DNA from: Candidatus Binataceae bacterium
GTDB lineage: Bacteria; Desulfobacterota; Binatia; Binatales; Binataceae
Reading direction: 5' to 3'
Assembly: GCA_015478645.1 (NCBI GenBank)
Contig: JADMIL010000012.1
Span: forward strand, 1-57,877
DNA length: 57,877 bases
The notes below the pieces were generated by a model, which saw nothing but the letters and a program-made list of their open reading frames with translations, searched no databases and was not told the DNA's origin. The translations under genes were made by a program, and so were the position numbers. Positions 35,054 through 43,800 of this stretch are shown here, piece after piece; positions within the stretch are counted from its first letter, which is position 1; the number at the start of each line of letters is the position of its first letter.

Positions 35054-35332
35054 TGCGCGGGCCAGTGCGCGAAGCCGGACGGCACGCACAGCAACACGGT
35101 AGAGTTCGCCTTCTCGCTTCTCAAGCGCGGAATCTACGGGACTTTCCACAACGTCAGCCGAAAGCACCTGCATCGATACGTTGCAGAGTTTGATTTCCGA
35201 TGAAATGCGCGCAAAGTTGATGACGGCGAAGGGCTGGCGCGGGCGATTCGGAGCACGGAAGGCAAGCGGCTACGCTATCGCGAGCCAATAGCCAAAGTTC
35301 CCGAAGGGCCGCTACAAGGGAGATTATTTTAA
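35054..35332 (+). pseudogene. IS1595/ISXO2-like transposase C-terminal remnant
   Basis: The frame has THSNTVEFAFSLLKRGIYGT, then FHNVSRKHLHRYVAEFDFR, which is the C-terminal block of ISXO2-like (IS1595 family) transposases. An in-frame TGA at 35201-35203 replaces the Trp expected after FDFR; the frame then continues (NARKVDDGE, GKRLRYREP) to TAA at 35330. The N-terminal two thirds are absent, and the 100 bases to the left contain no recognisable transposase. The TAA overlaps the methyltransferase ATG (TAATG), which suggests that the methyltransferase was a passenger gene of the element. Confidence 0.75.
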
Positions 35333-36402
35333 TGGGTGCGATGGAAGAGCAGTGCTCGTATCGTTACGCATTCGAGAATTACACCCGTGGAAAATCTCTT
35401 TCGCCGCTGTTTCTTCAAGGCGACGCTCTCGCGATACTAAGGGATCTTCCGGCTGATTCTATTGATTGCGCGATGACTTCCCCGCCCTATTGGGGAAAAC
35501 GTGAGTACGAGAATGGTGGACTCGGCCTCGAACACGATTATCGAGATTTTGTTAAAAACCTTGCCGCAATTTTTTTAGAACTCAAACGAGTGCTCAAAGT
35601 TGAAGGATCATTCTGGCTCAATATTGGCGATACCTATGAGAACAAAGGACTTGTAGGTATACCATGGCGCGTGGCATTCGTGCTTATCGATTGCCAGGGA
35701 TGGATTCTTCGAAATAGTATCATTTGGAACAAAGTCAAAAGCGGGATGAACAACACCAAGGACCGACTAGGTAACGTTCATGAGCATGTCTTCCATTTCG
35801 TCAAGCGCGCGAGGGACTATACTATAACGCTGAGGCGATACGTTCAAGACCGCGTGAAGCGAAGATTATCAACGGCTCTGTGATTTCCGCGACCGGCGTT
35901 TCGGGCATTCGCTATAAGCGTCAGATTGAACTATCTACTGCCCTCAAGCCCGAACAGAAGGCCAACGCTTTCAAAGAACTTAACAACATACTTGCCGAAA
36001 TGGCCGCTGGGAAGGTTTCTGATTTCAGAATGATCATTCGCTCTCAACAACGAACCACGCATTCAGATAGCGAAGCAGTTTCTGGCCGCGCCAGAGAACT
36101 CCGAGACAAGGGATTTTATTTTTTTGCGCTATCACCCGAACGGAAGCAAGCCCACTGATGTTTGGGACATCATCCCAGAGGACATGCAGAAAAGGGAGGC
36201 GCACTTCGCGCCGTATCCTGCGGACCTCTGCCGACTCCCAATCCTTGCCACATGTCCAGAAAGAGGACTCGTGCTAGACCCATTCTGTGGAACCGGCACA
36301 ACCCTCCTCGTCGCTCGTAATCTTGGCCGCAAGTCCGTTGGCATCGATATTTCGCGCCAGTATCTCAAACGTGCCGAGGAAAGGTGTGCGGGCCTTCTAT
36401 GA
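35332..36402 (+). pseudogene. DNA methyltransferase (beta class, TSPPYW) broken by two frameshifts
   Basis: The N-terminal part has the target-strand motif IDCAMTSPPYWGKREYENGG, typical of beta-class N4-cytosine or N6-adenine methyltransferases. A one-base loss after 35820 leaves the frame at HFVKRARDY; the protein resumes in the next frame as NAEAIRSRPREAKIINGSVI. A one-base gain in the T7 run 36119-36125 shifts it back, after which YHPNGSKPTDVWDI and the cofactor motif LDPFCGTGTTLLVARNLGRK follow. Corrected length is about 356 residues. Base composition is visibly lower in GC than in neighbours. The stop overlaps the next ATG (ATGA). Confidence 0.75.
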
Positions 36403-36875
36403 GCAGCGTTGTCGAGTTATATGCGCACTCTGCGGGTCAGCCGGGACAGAACTGGGCAACCATCATCAAAAAACAGCAATGCCCATTCGTTGATTGCCTA
36501 CATCTGCTCACGACCCATGAACCGGGAAATGAGTTGCACATTGTTTCGGAAGTTTCCATTCCCGGCGGCACTGTCGATTATTTTCTTGTATCCGCGCGGG
36601 ACGGACGCGTTAGAGATTTCGTCGGTATCGAGCTTCAAACCATCGACACCACGGGCACCGTGTGGCCCGAACGCCAGCGACTTCTAAAGGAACTTGGTGT
36701 TCGGCGCGGTGACAATGCCGAAACCTCGGGCAAATCATACGGCATGAACTGGAAGATGACCGCAAAGACGATTCTCGTTCAGATGCATCACAAAACTCAA
36801 CCTTCGAGCACGTCAATCAAAAATTGGTCCTCGTCACGCAAGATAGGTTGCTGGCCTACATGACCAAGGAGTCCG
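36399..36875 (+). pseudogene. NotI-like restriction endonuclease, frameshifted and truncated
   Basis: Starts at ATG 36399, overlapping the methyltransferase stop. The visible sequence includes QQCPFVDCLHLL, VSEVSIPGGTVDYFLVSARD and DFVGIELQTIDTTGTVWPER, then YGMNWKMTAKTILVQMHHK. The E...D...ELQ arrangement resembles the PD-(D/E)XK variant with Gln described for NotI (from memory). A base is missing near 36800; the next frame continues FEHVNQKLVLVTQDRLLAYM to about 36870, where similarity to any protein-like sequence stops. Family assignment is by motif recognition only. Confidence 0.55.
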
Positions 36876-37053
36876 GCAGGGCGTGGCGTGCCCGCAGTCC
36901 CGCCGATGATCGTCGGAGTAATTCCGTGACTCGTGAATCGGCTTCGGTAACCAGGCCCGGAACGCCGTCGCTCTCCACCACCCATACCTCCGCCGCGTCG
37001 TCCCACACAGCATCGATCTCAAGCTCATTGTTAATAGGCGTGGTTTCGGCCAT
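36856..37053 (-). pseudogene. DUF1902 (HicB-like antitoxin) with altered C-terminus
   Basis: The frame from ATG 37053 has ELEIDAVWDDAAEVWVVESD and GVPGLVTEADS, the N-terminal half of DUF1902 proteins, which pair with HicA toxins. After VTELLRR the expected ending (a KLRxxIPELL-type helix) is replaced by unrelated sequence that runs into the antisense of the NotI-like gene. This places the right junction of the inserted cassette at roughly 36870-36910. The start may still be translated. Confidence 0.6.
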
Positions 37054-37263
37054 GTTTTCACCGGTTGGGTTCATGGAATCGGTGCTTAGGCTAGCGCTAG
37101 CAGATGCAAAATCCGGCAGATGTTTCAGGTCCAACGGGCCGTCTATCCGACGCCTAAAATAACATACGGCAGGGCGGAACCGGAACTTTGCTTGCTTGAG
37201 CGACGAGCACCGTAGAAATGCGAACGCTGACCGCCGGAGCCTGGGAAATTCGGCGAGAACGAA

Positions 37264-38073
37264 TCAGGCCGTGGGACGGCCGTGCGGACGCAGCACGGCC
37301 AGGCGCGGCTTGCGATTGATCGGCGGAATCTCGCTATCTTCACGCTGCGCCCAGCGAAAAAAGATCCCGCTGAAGACGAACATGATGTACACGCCCTGCC
37401 CGACCCACATGATCAGTCCGCCGAGCACCTGGTCGGCGATCGGCGTGAATCCGAACGGATGCGCGCCCATGGTGTAATGCATGTACAGCACGGAGTCGGC
37501 CATCGTGATCGGCGCGGCCACCGCGGTCATCGGGATCATCAGCAGGAACAGATACATGATCTGCATCGGATAGCTGAGCCGCGGATACTCCGGCAATGGG
37601 CTCAGGATTGGCCACCACAGCAGCAGCCCCACGACGATCAAGCCGGTGCGGATACTGCCGTAAAACGGCTGCGCGTGGCACAACCTGTCGCACAATGCCG
37701 GGTAATGCAGCAGTGCAAAGAACATCGAGAAGGTCAGGAACGCCAGCAGCGGCCGGGTCAGCACGCGCGTCAACGGCTCGAGGTAGCGATTAATCATCAC
37801 CGGCCGCACCATCCAGTCGGGCAGGCCGAGCAGAATCAGCGGCGGTATCATGAAGACCAGGATCATCTGCTGGAAGATGTAGGCCGAGAAAAAGAAGCCC
37901 TTGGCGTAGGTATCGAGCGGCCCGGTGAGCGTCAACAGCATCAGCAGGATCGCCGCGCCAAAGGCCATCTGCTGACGCGCGCGCGGCCGCTGGCCCATCG
38001 CAAATGCCGCGCCTACGTATATCCCGGCGGCCGCGATGATCGGAATTACGACTTGAGGTTCAGCTTGCCACAT
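37264..38073 (-). CDS. ctaG: Cytochrome c oxidase assembly factor CtaG (caa3 type)
   Basis: Integral membrane assembly factor of the caa3_CtaG family. The 269-residue product has about seven helices and the family stretches YAKGFFFSAYIFQQMILVFM, PPLILLGLPDW and YMHYTMGAHPFGFTPIADQV. It is the last gene of the respiratory operon, 77 bases after the subunit IV gene. It is unrelated to the Cox11-type copper chaperone of the same name. Confidence 0.9.
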   Translation of the reverse strand: MWQAEPQVVIPIIAAAGIYVGAAFAMGQRPRARQQMAFGAAILLMLLTLTGPLDTYAKGFFFSAYIFQQMILVFMIPPLILLGLPDWMVRPVMINRYLEPLTRVLTRPLLAFLTFSMFFALLHYPALCDRLCHAQPFYGSIRTGLIVVGLLLWWPILSPLPEYPRLSYPMQIMYLFLLMIPMTAVAAPITMADSVLYMHYTMGAHPFGFTPIADQVLGGLIMWVGQGVYIMFVFSGIFFRWAQREDSEIPPINRKPRLAVLRPHGRPTA

Positions 38074-38149
38074 TGGTCAAACCGGCGGCGCCGCCGATCG
38101 AATACTCAGACACCTGCGCCGTACCGAAAATTCATTTCCTGCCATCCCG

Positions 38150-38503
38150 TCAATGCGCCGAATGATGCCCGAGGTAGATGAACAGCATCATCAACGACGC
38201 GCAGATCAGCATCGCGAGCATCAACGGCGCGCCGAACAGCACCGTGAATACGGAACTGTCGTACCACAGATGCATGTAAAACGCGGCCACCAGAATGAAC
38301 TTCATCAGCGCCAGGATGATCAGCAGAGGCACCAGCCAGGTTTGCAGAAACGGCGCATAGAAGACCCCGATTTCCATCGCCGTCAGGACGATCAAAACGA
38401 TCGCGACGACGCCATAGATCATCGGTCCGGGATGATTGTGAGCGTCCGCCGGCGCGTGGGCGCCGTGGCCATGATCAATCGCGTGTGCGTGTTCGGTGCT
38501 CAT
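38150..38503 (-). CDS. Cytochrome c oxidase subunit IV (prokaryotic type)
   Basis: A 117-residue membrane protein with three helices, and the family block LIILALMKFILVAAFYMHLW. The N-terminus is His-rich (EHAHAIDHGHGAHAPADAHN) and could bind metal, though this is inference. The start overlaps the ctaDE stop by 4 bases. The small subunit stabilises the oxidase. Confidence 0.88.
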   Translation of the reverse strand: MSTEHAHAIDHGHGAHAPADAHNHPGPMIYGVVAIVLIVLTAMEIGVFYAPFLQTWLVPLLIILALMKFILVAAFYMHLWYDSSVFTVLFGAPLMLAMLICASLMMLFIYLGHHSAH

Positions 38504-40965
38504 GCGTGATTAATCGTCCTCATCAGGTAGATCAGGGTGAAGATCACCACCCACACGATATCCACGAAATGCCAGTAGAGGCCAACCAGTTCGATCGATA
38601 GCGCGCGACTCGAGCCAATCTTGCCGCGCATTCCCGCAATCGCCATCACCACCAGCCAGACCACGCCGATGAAAACGTGGAAACCGTGGAACCCGACCAG
38701 CGTGTAAAAGCACTGGCTGAACAGGTTGGTGTTGTAGAGCATCCCTTTCGACCAGAACTCGTGGAACTCGAAGACCTGGCCGCCCAGGAAGATCAGTCCG
38801 AAGAACGCCGTGCCGAGCAGCCAGAAGTTGCCCCAGAAACGGTCGTTGCGCTGATAGCCGGCCAGCGCCAGAACCATCAGCAAGCTCGACATCAGCAGGA
38901 TGAAGGTGCTGAACGAAGTCAGCGGGATATTCAGAATGCTCGCGTCCGGCGCGCCCAGACTGCGCGATTTGTAGACCATGTAGGTCGAGATGAGGCTGGC
39001 GAAAAACACGCACTCCGAGCCGATGAAGCCCCAGATGCCGAGCTTGCGATTGTCGAGCCCGAGAAAGCTCTCGCCCACCTGATGCGGATTGTCTTCGCCC
39101 CAGTTGATGTACTCGAACGACATCGCGATCGCGCACATGATCATCAGGCCCAGCCCCAGGAACACCAGCCGGTACCAGCCGACCAGCATCCCGATGCCGG
39201 CGAGGAAGATACCGCCCGCCATCAACAGCGGATAGAGCGACGGGTCCGGCACGTGGATCGATGCGATCTCTTCGGGAGTTGGCGGCGGTGCGAAATCGAT
39301 CACCGCCTTCTTCTCGCCGATCCCCGACGCCTCGACGTCGCCGTATTTCTGCACCCAGAAGGCGTCGCGCGAATGGACCGTCGGCACGGTGACAAAGTTG
39401 TAGACCGGCGGCGGCGACGGAATCGACCATTCCAGCGTGCGCGCGTCCCACGGATCGGGGCCCGCCGGCTCACCGTTGAACCAGCTCCACGCCACGTTGA
39501 CGAAGAAGATCATGAAGGCGAAGCCGAGGATGAACGCGTTGATGCTCTCGAACTTGTTCCAGAAATTCCAGCCCATGTCGGGCGCATAGGTATAGATGCG
39601 CCGCGGCATCCCCAGTTCGCCCAGGAAGTGCATCGGAAAGAAGGTCGCGTTAAACGCCCATGCGGTGATCCAGAATTGCCACTTGCCGAGCTTCTCGCTC
39701 ATCATACGGCCGGAAATCTTCGGGAAATAGAAATAGAACGCGGCCAGGATGCCCATCAGCACGCCGCCGAAGAGCACGTAATGAAAGTGCGCGACGATGA
39801 AGTACGAGTCGGTCTGCTCGAGGTCGACCGGCGCGCTCGCGTGCATCACGCCCGACAGGCCGCCGATGGTGAACTCCAGGATGAAGCCGAGCGCGAAGAG
39901 CATCGAGGTGGTGAAGCGCAGCCGGCCACCCCACACCGTCGCGATCCAGGAAAAAACTTTGACGCCGGTCGGTATCGCGATCAGCATCGAGGTGATCGAA
40001 AACGCGCTGTCCGCCACCGGGCCCATCCCGGTCGCGAACATATGATGGCCCCACACGCCGTATGACAGGAAGGCGATCAGGATAATCGAGTAGGCCATCA
40101 TCGGGTAGCCGAACAGCGGCTTGCGCGAGAACACCGGCAGCACTTCCGAGATCATGCCGAAGGCCGGCAGCGCCATGATGTAGACTTCCGGATGGCCGAA
40201 GATCCAGAACAGATGCTGCCACAGCATCGGTGTGGCGCCCGCGATCACGACGTAAAAGTGCGTATCGAAGTAGCGATCGGCGAATAGGAAAATCAGCCCC
40301 ACCGTCAGCGCCGGAAAGGCCAGCAGCAGCAGGATCACCGTCACCAGCAGCGCCCAGATCAACATCGGCATGCGCATGAAGGTCATGCCCGGCGCACGCA
40401 TGTTGACGATCGTGACGAAGAAATTGAGCGCGCTCATCACCGACGAGACGCCCAGGATCAGCAGGCCCACGTCGTAGAAGTCGATATTCAAGCCGGGCGC
40501 GTAATAGCGCTCGGTCAGGTTGGCGTAGCCGAACCATCCGCCATTGGGCAGCCCGCCCCAGATCCAGCCAAAGTTAAGCGAGATCGCGCCGAGCAGAAAA
40601 ATCCAGTAGCTCAACGCGTTGAGCCGCGGAAAGGCCACGTCGCGCGCGCCAATCTGCAGCGGGATGAAAAAATTGCCGAACAACCCGGTCTCCAGCGGCA
40701 TCAGCACGAGGAAGATCATCGTGAGTCCGTGCATCGTGAAGATCTGGTTGTAGAAGTCGGCCGACAGCAGATGATTATTGGGCACGATGAGCTGGGCGCG
40801 AATCATCATCGCTTCCATTCCGCCAAGCCCCATCAGCATCAGCGCGGTTATCCCATAGAGCACCGCGATCCGCTTATGGTCGATGGTGGTGAGCCAGCCG
40901 TAGATGCCACCACCTTCGAGATAATTGGCCTGTTCCAGATGGATTAATTTTGGTTGGGCAGCCAT
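38500..40965 (-). CDS. ctaD: Cytochrome c oxidase subunit I-III fusion (caa3 type)
   Basis: One 821-residue protein joins the heme-copper catalytic subunit I (residues 1 to about 540) to subunit III (about 620-821). Subunit I ligands visible are HGLTMIF for low-spin heme, GHPEVY with the His-Tyr pair and the Glu of the A1 proton-channel type, GHHMF for CuB, and HFHYVLFGG for the two hemes. Subunit III has ECVFFASLISTYMVY and VGFHGFHVFIGVVW. The linker (about residues 545-600) is soluble and Pro-rich. Such fusions occur in caa3 oxidases, e.g. Thermus. Confidence 0.95.
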   Translation of the reverse strand: MAAQPKLIHLEQANYLEGGGIYGWLTTIDHKRIAVLYGITALMLMGLGGMEAMMIRAQLIVPNNHLLSADFYNQIFTMHGLTMIFLVLMPLETGLFGNFFIPLQIGARDVAFPRLNALSYWIFLLGAISLNFGWIWGGLPNGGWFGYANLTERYYAPGLNIDFYDVGLLILGVSSVMSALNFFVTIVNMRAPGMTFMRMPMLIWALLVTVILLLLAFPALTVGLIFLFADRYFDTHFYVVIAGATPMLWQHLFWIFGHPEVYIMALPAFGMISEVLPVFSRKPLFGYPMMAYSIILIAFLSYGVWGHHMFATGMGPVADSAFSITSMLIAIPTGVKVFSWIATVWGGRLRFTTSMLFALGFILEFTIGGLSGVMHASAPVDLEQTDSYFIVAHFHYVLFGGVLMGILAAFYFYFPKISGRMMSEKLGKWQFWITAWAFNATFFPMHFLGELGMPRRIYTYAPDMGWNFWNKFESINAFILGFAFMIFFVNVAWSWFNGEPAGPDPWDARTLEWSIPSPPPVYNFVTVPTVHSRDAFWVQKYGDVEASGIGEKKAVIDFAPPPTPEEIASIHVPDPSLYPLLMAGGIFLAGIGMLVGWYRLVFLGLGLMIMCAIAMSFEYINWGEDNPHQVGESFLGLDNRKLGIWGFIGSECVFFASLISTYMVYKSRSLGAPDASILNIPLTSFSTFILLMSSLLMVLALAGYQRNDRFWGNFWLLGTAFFGLIFLGGQVFEFHEFWSKGMLYNTNLFSQCFYTLVGFHGFHVFIGVVWLVVMAIAGMRGKIGSSRALSIELVGLYWHFVDIVWVVIFTLIYLMRTINHA

Positions 40966-40975
40966 TGGCAGATTC

Positions 40976-42025
40976 CTACTTAAGGCTCTCGAGATACGCG
41001 ACCAGGTCGCTCAATTGTTGGCCTCGCAGGCCCAGCGTCGGCATATTGGCGCCGGGCTTGACTGCGTCAGGATTGGTGATCCACAGCGCCACGTTGGCCG
41101 GCGTGTTGTCCATGATACTGCCGGCGAGCGTCGTGCGGCTGCCGAAATGGGTCAGATCGGGGCCGCGAAAGCCGAATGTGTAATCTTTCGAGAAGCCCGA
41201 CACGCCCTTGATCGTATGGCAAATGGCGCACGGCGCATCGGCCCAAATTTTCGCCCCGGCCGCCGCCGAGCCGCCGGCCGGCTTGAGCGGTCCCTCAAGC
41301 TGATGCGCGGTCCATTGCTTGAACGCCTCGGGCGTATCGACGAACACCCGAAAGCGCATGTTCGCATGCGAGGCGCCGCAGAACTCCGTGCATTGGCCGT
41401 AATACTTACCGGGTGTATCCGCAGTCGTCGTGATCTGGTTCTCCTGCCCCGGAACGACGTCGCGCTTGCCGCCAATCGACGGCATGAAAAAGCTATGGAT
41501 GACGTCCTCGGAGACCATTTCGAAATGGATCGGCTGGCCGGCCGGAATATGCACTTCGTCGGCCGTCACCACGCCGAGCGTCGGATAGCGGAACTCCCAC
41601 CACCATTGATGCGCGATGACCCGCACGCGCAAGGTGTCGGCCGGCCATTGATCGGGCTGCGTGCGAATAATCGTATGGACGGTCGGCACTGTGATTGCGA
41701 TCAGGATGATCGCCGGGATTACCGTCCACAGCATCTCGAGCGTCACATCTGAGTGGGTTGCCGAGGGTTCGCCAGGGTCGCCCTCGCGGCTCGAATATAT
41801 GAAGATTGCGCCGATCATCGCGCCGATCACGACCAGGAGCACGATCGAATCGAGGATCGTGATCTCCTTGAAAAGGTCGAGGATCGCGCGGGTCAGGTCG
41901 GATTTCGGCGACAGCGTATCGAGCGGAAAGTGGGTCTCCGTGCAGCCGGCCAGCATAGCCGTGATCATCGCCATCGCGGCGGCGCGGGTGGCGCGCTTGA
42001 AATCTGCGGCGCGCGGCATCATCAC
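40976..42025 (-). CDS. ctaC: Cytochrome c oxidase subunit II with fused cytochrome c domain
   Basis: The 349-residue product has a lipoprotein signal (AMITAMLAGC), two membrane helices and the CuA domain: His at EDVIHSFFMP and the C-x3-C...H...M set in GQCTEFCGASHANMRF. A C-terminal cytochrome c domain has CAICH and a distal Met in GANMPTLG. This is the caa3 layout, letting the oxidase take electrons without a soluble cytochrome. The start overlaps the actF stop. Confidence 0.95.
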   Translation of the reverse strand: MMMPRAADFKRATRAAAMAMITAMLAGCTETHFPLDTLSPKSDLTRAILDLFKEITILDSIVLLVVIGAMIGAIFIYSSREGDPGEPSATHSDVTLEMLWTVIPAIILIAITVPTVHTIIRTQPDQWPADTLRVRVIAHQWWWEFRYPTLGVVTADEVHIPAGQPIHFEMVSEDVIHSFFMPSIGGKRDVVPGQENQITTTADTPGKYYGQCTEFCGASHANMRFRVFVDTPEAFKQWTAHQLEGPLKPAGGSAAAGAKIWADAPCAICHTIKGVSGFSKDYTFGFRGPDLTHFGSRTTLAGSIMDNTPANVALWITNPDAVKPGANMPTLGLRGQQLSDLVAYLESLK

Positions 42026-43236
42026 TCGCCTCCCTCAACGTCGGTTGCGGCCGTCTCGGCCACCAGCTTCAATCCGGGCGCGGCGCACAGCATGAAGGCG
42101 CCAAGAAACCCGGCCGTAATCAACACTTCGATCCATCCTAGCGGCAGATGGTTGGGCGACAGCGACGGCACGATCAGGATGTAGTTCAAGTCCCACACCC
42201 CAAACAGGCCGATCAGCGCGACGACGCAGATCACCGTCGGCGAGGTCTTGGTCCGCACGCTCAGCAGCGTGAAAAACGGAATCACCCAGATGCAGAGCGG
42301 CACCAGCCACGTCAGAAGCATCCACGGGTGATGCCAGCAGCGGGCGATCACGAAAAAGGTCTCCGACGGCAGGTCGCCGTACCAGATCACGATGTACTGC
42401 GCGAAGGTCAGGTACATCCAGAAGATCGAGAAGGCAAAAATCAGCTTGCCGAAATCGTGGCGCACCGCGCGATGCGTGAAGCGGTTGCCCGGCGGCAGCC
42501 GCCCGACCAGCCGCGAAACCGCGAAGTTCATCGCGACGATGTTGCTCCAGAAGACTGTCGCGAAGTACCACCAGCCCAACAGCGTGCTGTGCCAACGGGG
42601 CGAGAGCGAACTTATCAGGTCGTATGCGAACAGCGTGTAGGTAATCGCGTACAGAATGCAGAGCGCGGGCGCGAGCCGCCGAATCGCCACCGGCGGCATT
42701 TCGATGGTCATCGGCTGGTGATGCCAGACCGCCGCCTCCGCCGTCTGCGATAAGCTGACGAACCACCAGCTCACTAGCGCCATGACGCCCAGCGCCAGAT
42801 AGTCGCGCGCGAACAGAAACGGCACGTTGAGCCACCTCGCCTGCTTGACGCTCGGATGCGCAATCCAGGGAAAGATGTAATCGCGGCCGATGAACACGCC
42901 GGCGAACAGCACGAAAGCCAGCGGCACGAAACGCCACCACGCCTCGGCCATCCGGTAATGCACCGAGCCGGCCCAGCGTCCCTGGGTCAGGTAGAAGGCC
43001 GCCGAGCAGACCACACCGCCCTGCGCGATACCCATGAAGAACAGCAGGTCGACCAGCCACGTCAGCCATACGCGTTGCGGATTGCCGGTGAGCAATCCGC
43101 CGGCCACGCCGACGATCCCGGCGATCACCAGCCCGACCGCGATCGACGAGAAGCGGCCCCAATTGAGCTGCAGCGGCTGGCCGAACGGTCGTGCCGCGGC
43201 GGCGCCCAGCGATGCGGGTTGATGGTTAGCGCTCAT
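42022..43236 (-). CDS. actF: Alternative complex III membrane subunit ActF
   Basis: A quinol-oxidising complex subunit of the NrfD-like family without cofactors. The 404-residue product has about ten helices and blocks such as FFMGIAQGGVVCSAAFYLTQ, WWYFATVFWSNIVAMNF and QYIVIWYGDLPSETFF. It resembles ActC in family but lacks the ActC start and sits last in the act genes. actE, normally between actD and actF, is absent: only 39 bases separate the two genes. Confidence 0.9.
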   Translation of the reverse strand: MSANHQPASLGAAAARPFGQPLQLNWGRFSSIAVGLVIAGIVGVAGGLLTGNPQRVWLTWLVDLLFFMGIAQGGVVCSAAFYLTQGRWAGSVHYRMAEAWWRFVPLAFVLFAGVFIGRDYIFPWIAHPSVKQARWLNVPFLFARDYLALGVMALVSWWFVSLSQTAEAAVWHHQPMTIEMPPVAIRRLAPALCILYAITYTLFAYDLISSLSPRWHSTLLGWWYFATVFWSNIVAMNFAVSRLVGRLPPGNRFTHRAVRHDFGKLIFAFSIFWMYLTFAQYIVIWYGDLPSETFFVIARCWHHPWMLLTWLVPLCIWVIPFFTLLSVRTKTSPTVICVVALIGLFGVWDLNYILIVPSLSPNHLPLGWIEVLITAGFLGAFMLCAAPGLKLVAETAATDVEGGE

Positions 43237-43275
43237 GTTGCCTTATGCCTTGCACTCCGCCTTGTCTCCCCGAGG

Positions 43276-43800
43276 TCACGCGGCCTCGCGCACCACTTCT
43301 TCGGCGCCCGCATCGCGCATCAGCGCCTCGATTTTGGCCGCATCGCCCTCGGCGGCCTGGACCACCAGCCCAAAGCGATCGGCGCCAAAGCGCGTGCGGT
43401 AACCGGGCGATTGGTCGAACGCGGGCAGCCCGCTCTTGAAGAAAAAACTGCTCACGGCGCCCAGCACCCCGAACAGGATCATCAACTCGAAGATGATTAC
43501 GATATAAGGCGTGATCGACGCGATCGGACGCCCGCCAGTATTGATATTCCATTCCCACGACGTGCCGACCGTGACGACCAAGCCGGTCAAAGCACCGGTA
43601 AAGCCACCCGCCATTACGAATTTGCGCACCGGGCTGCGGCCCCAGCCGCGGACTTCATTGACCGCCTCGGCGATTTTCTCGCTCGGGAAGGGCGAGAAGG
43701 TGTGGAACGCGACGATTTTGGCGTGATGCAGCGCCTCGATCGCCTCGGCGCAGGCGTCGTCGGTCACGAAACTTCCTATCAATTGAATATCGCCGCTCAT
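43276..43800 (-). CDS. actD: Alternative complex III subunit ActD
   Basis: A 174-residue protein of the DUF3341 family. It has an N-terminal soluble part (LIGSFVTDDACAEAIEALHH), two membrane helices (FVMAGGFTGALTGLVVTVGT and YIVIIFELMILFGVLGAVSS) and the conserved FKSGLP after the second. ATG 43800 overlaps the actC stop by 4 bases. The frame is open further upstream inside actC, which is not coding for this protein. Confidence 0.9.
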   Translation of the reverse strand: MSGDIQLIGSFVTDDACAEAIEALHHAKIVAFHTFSPFPSEKIAEAVNEVRGWGRSPVRKFVMAGGFTGALTGLVVTVGTSWEWNINTGGRPIASITPYIVIIFELMILFGVLGAVSSFFFKSGLPAFDQSPGYRTRFGADRFGLVVQAAEGDAAKIEALMRDAGAEEVVREAA

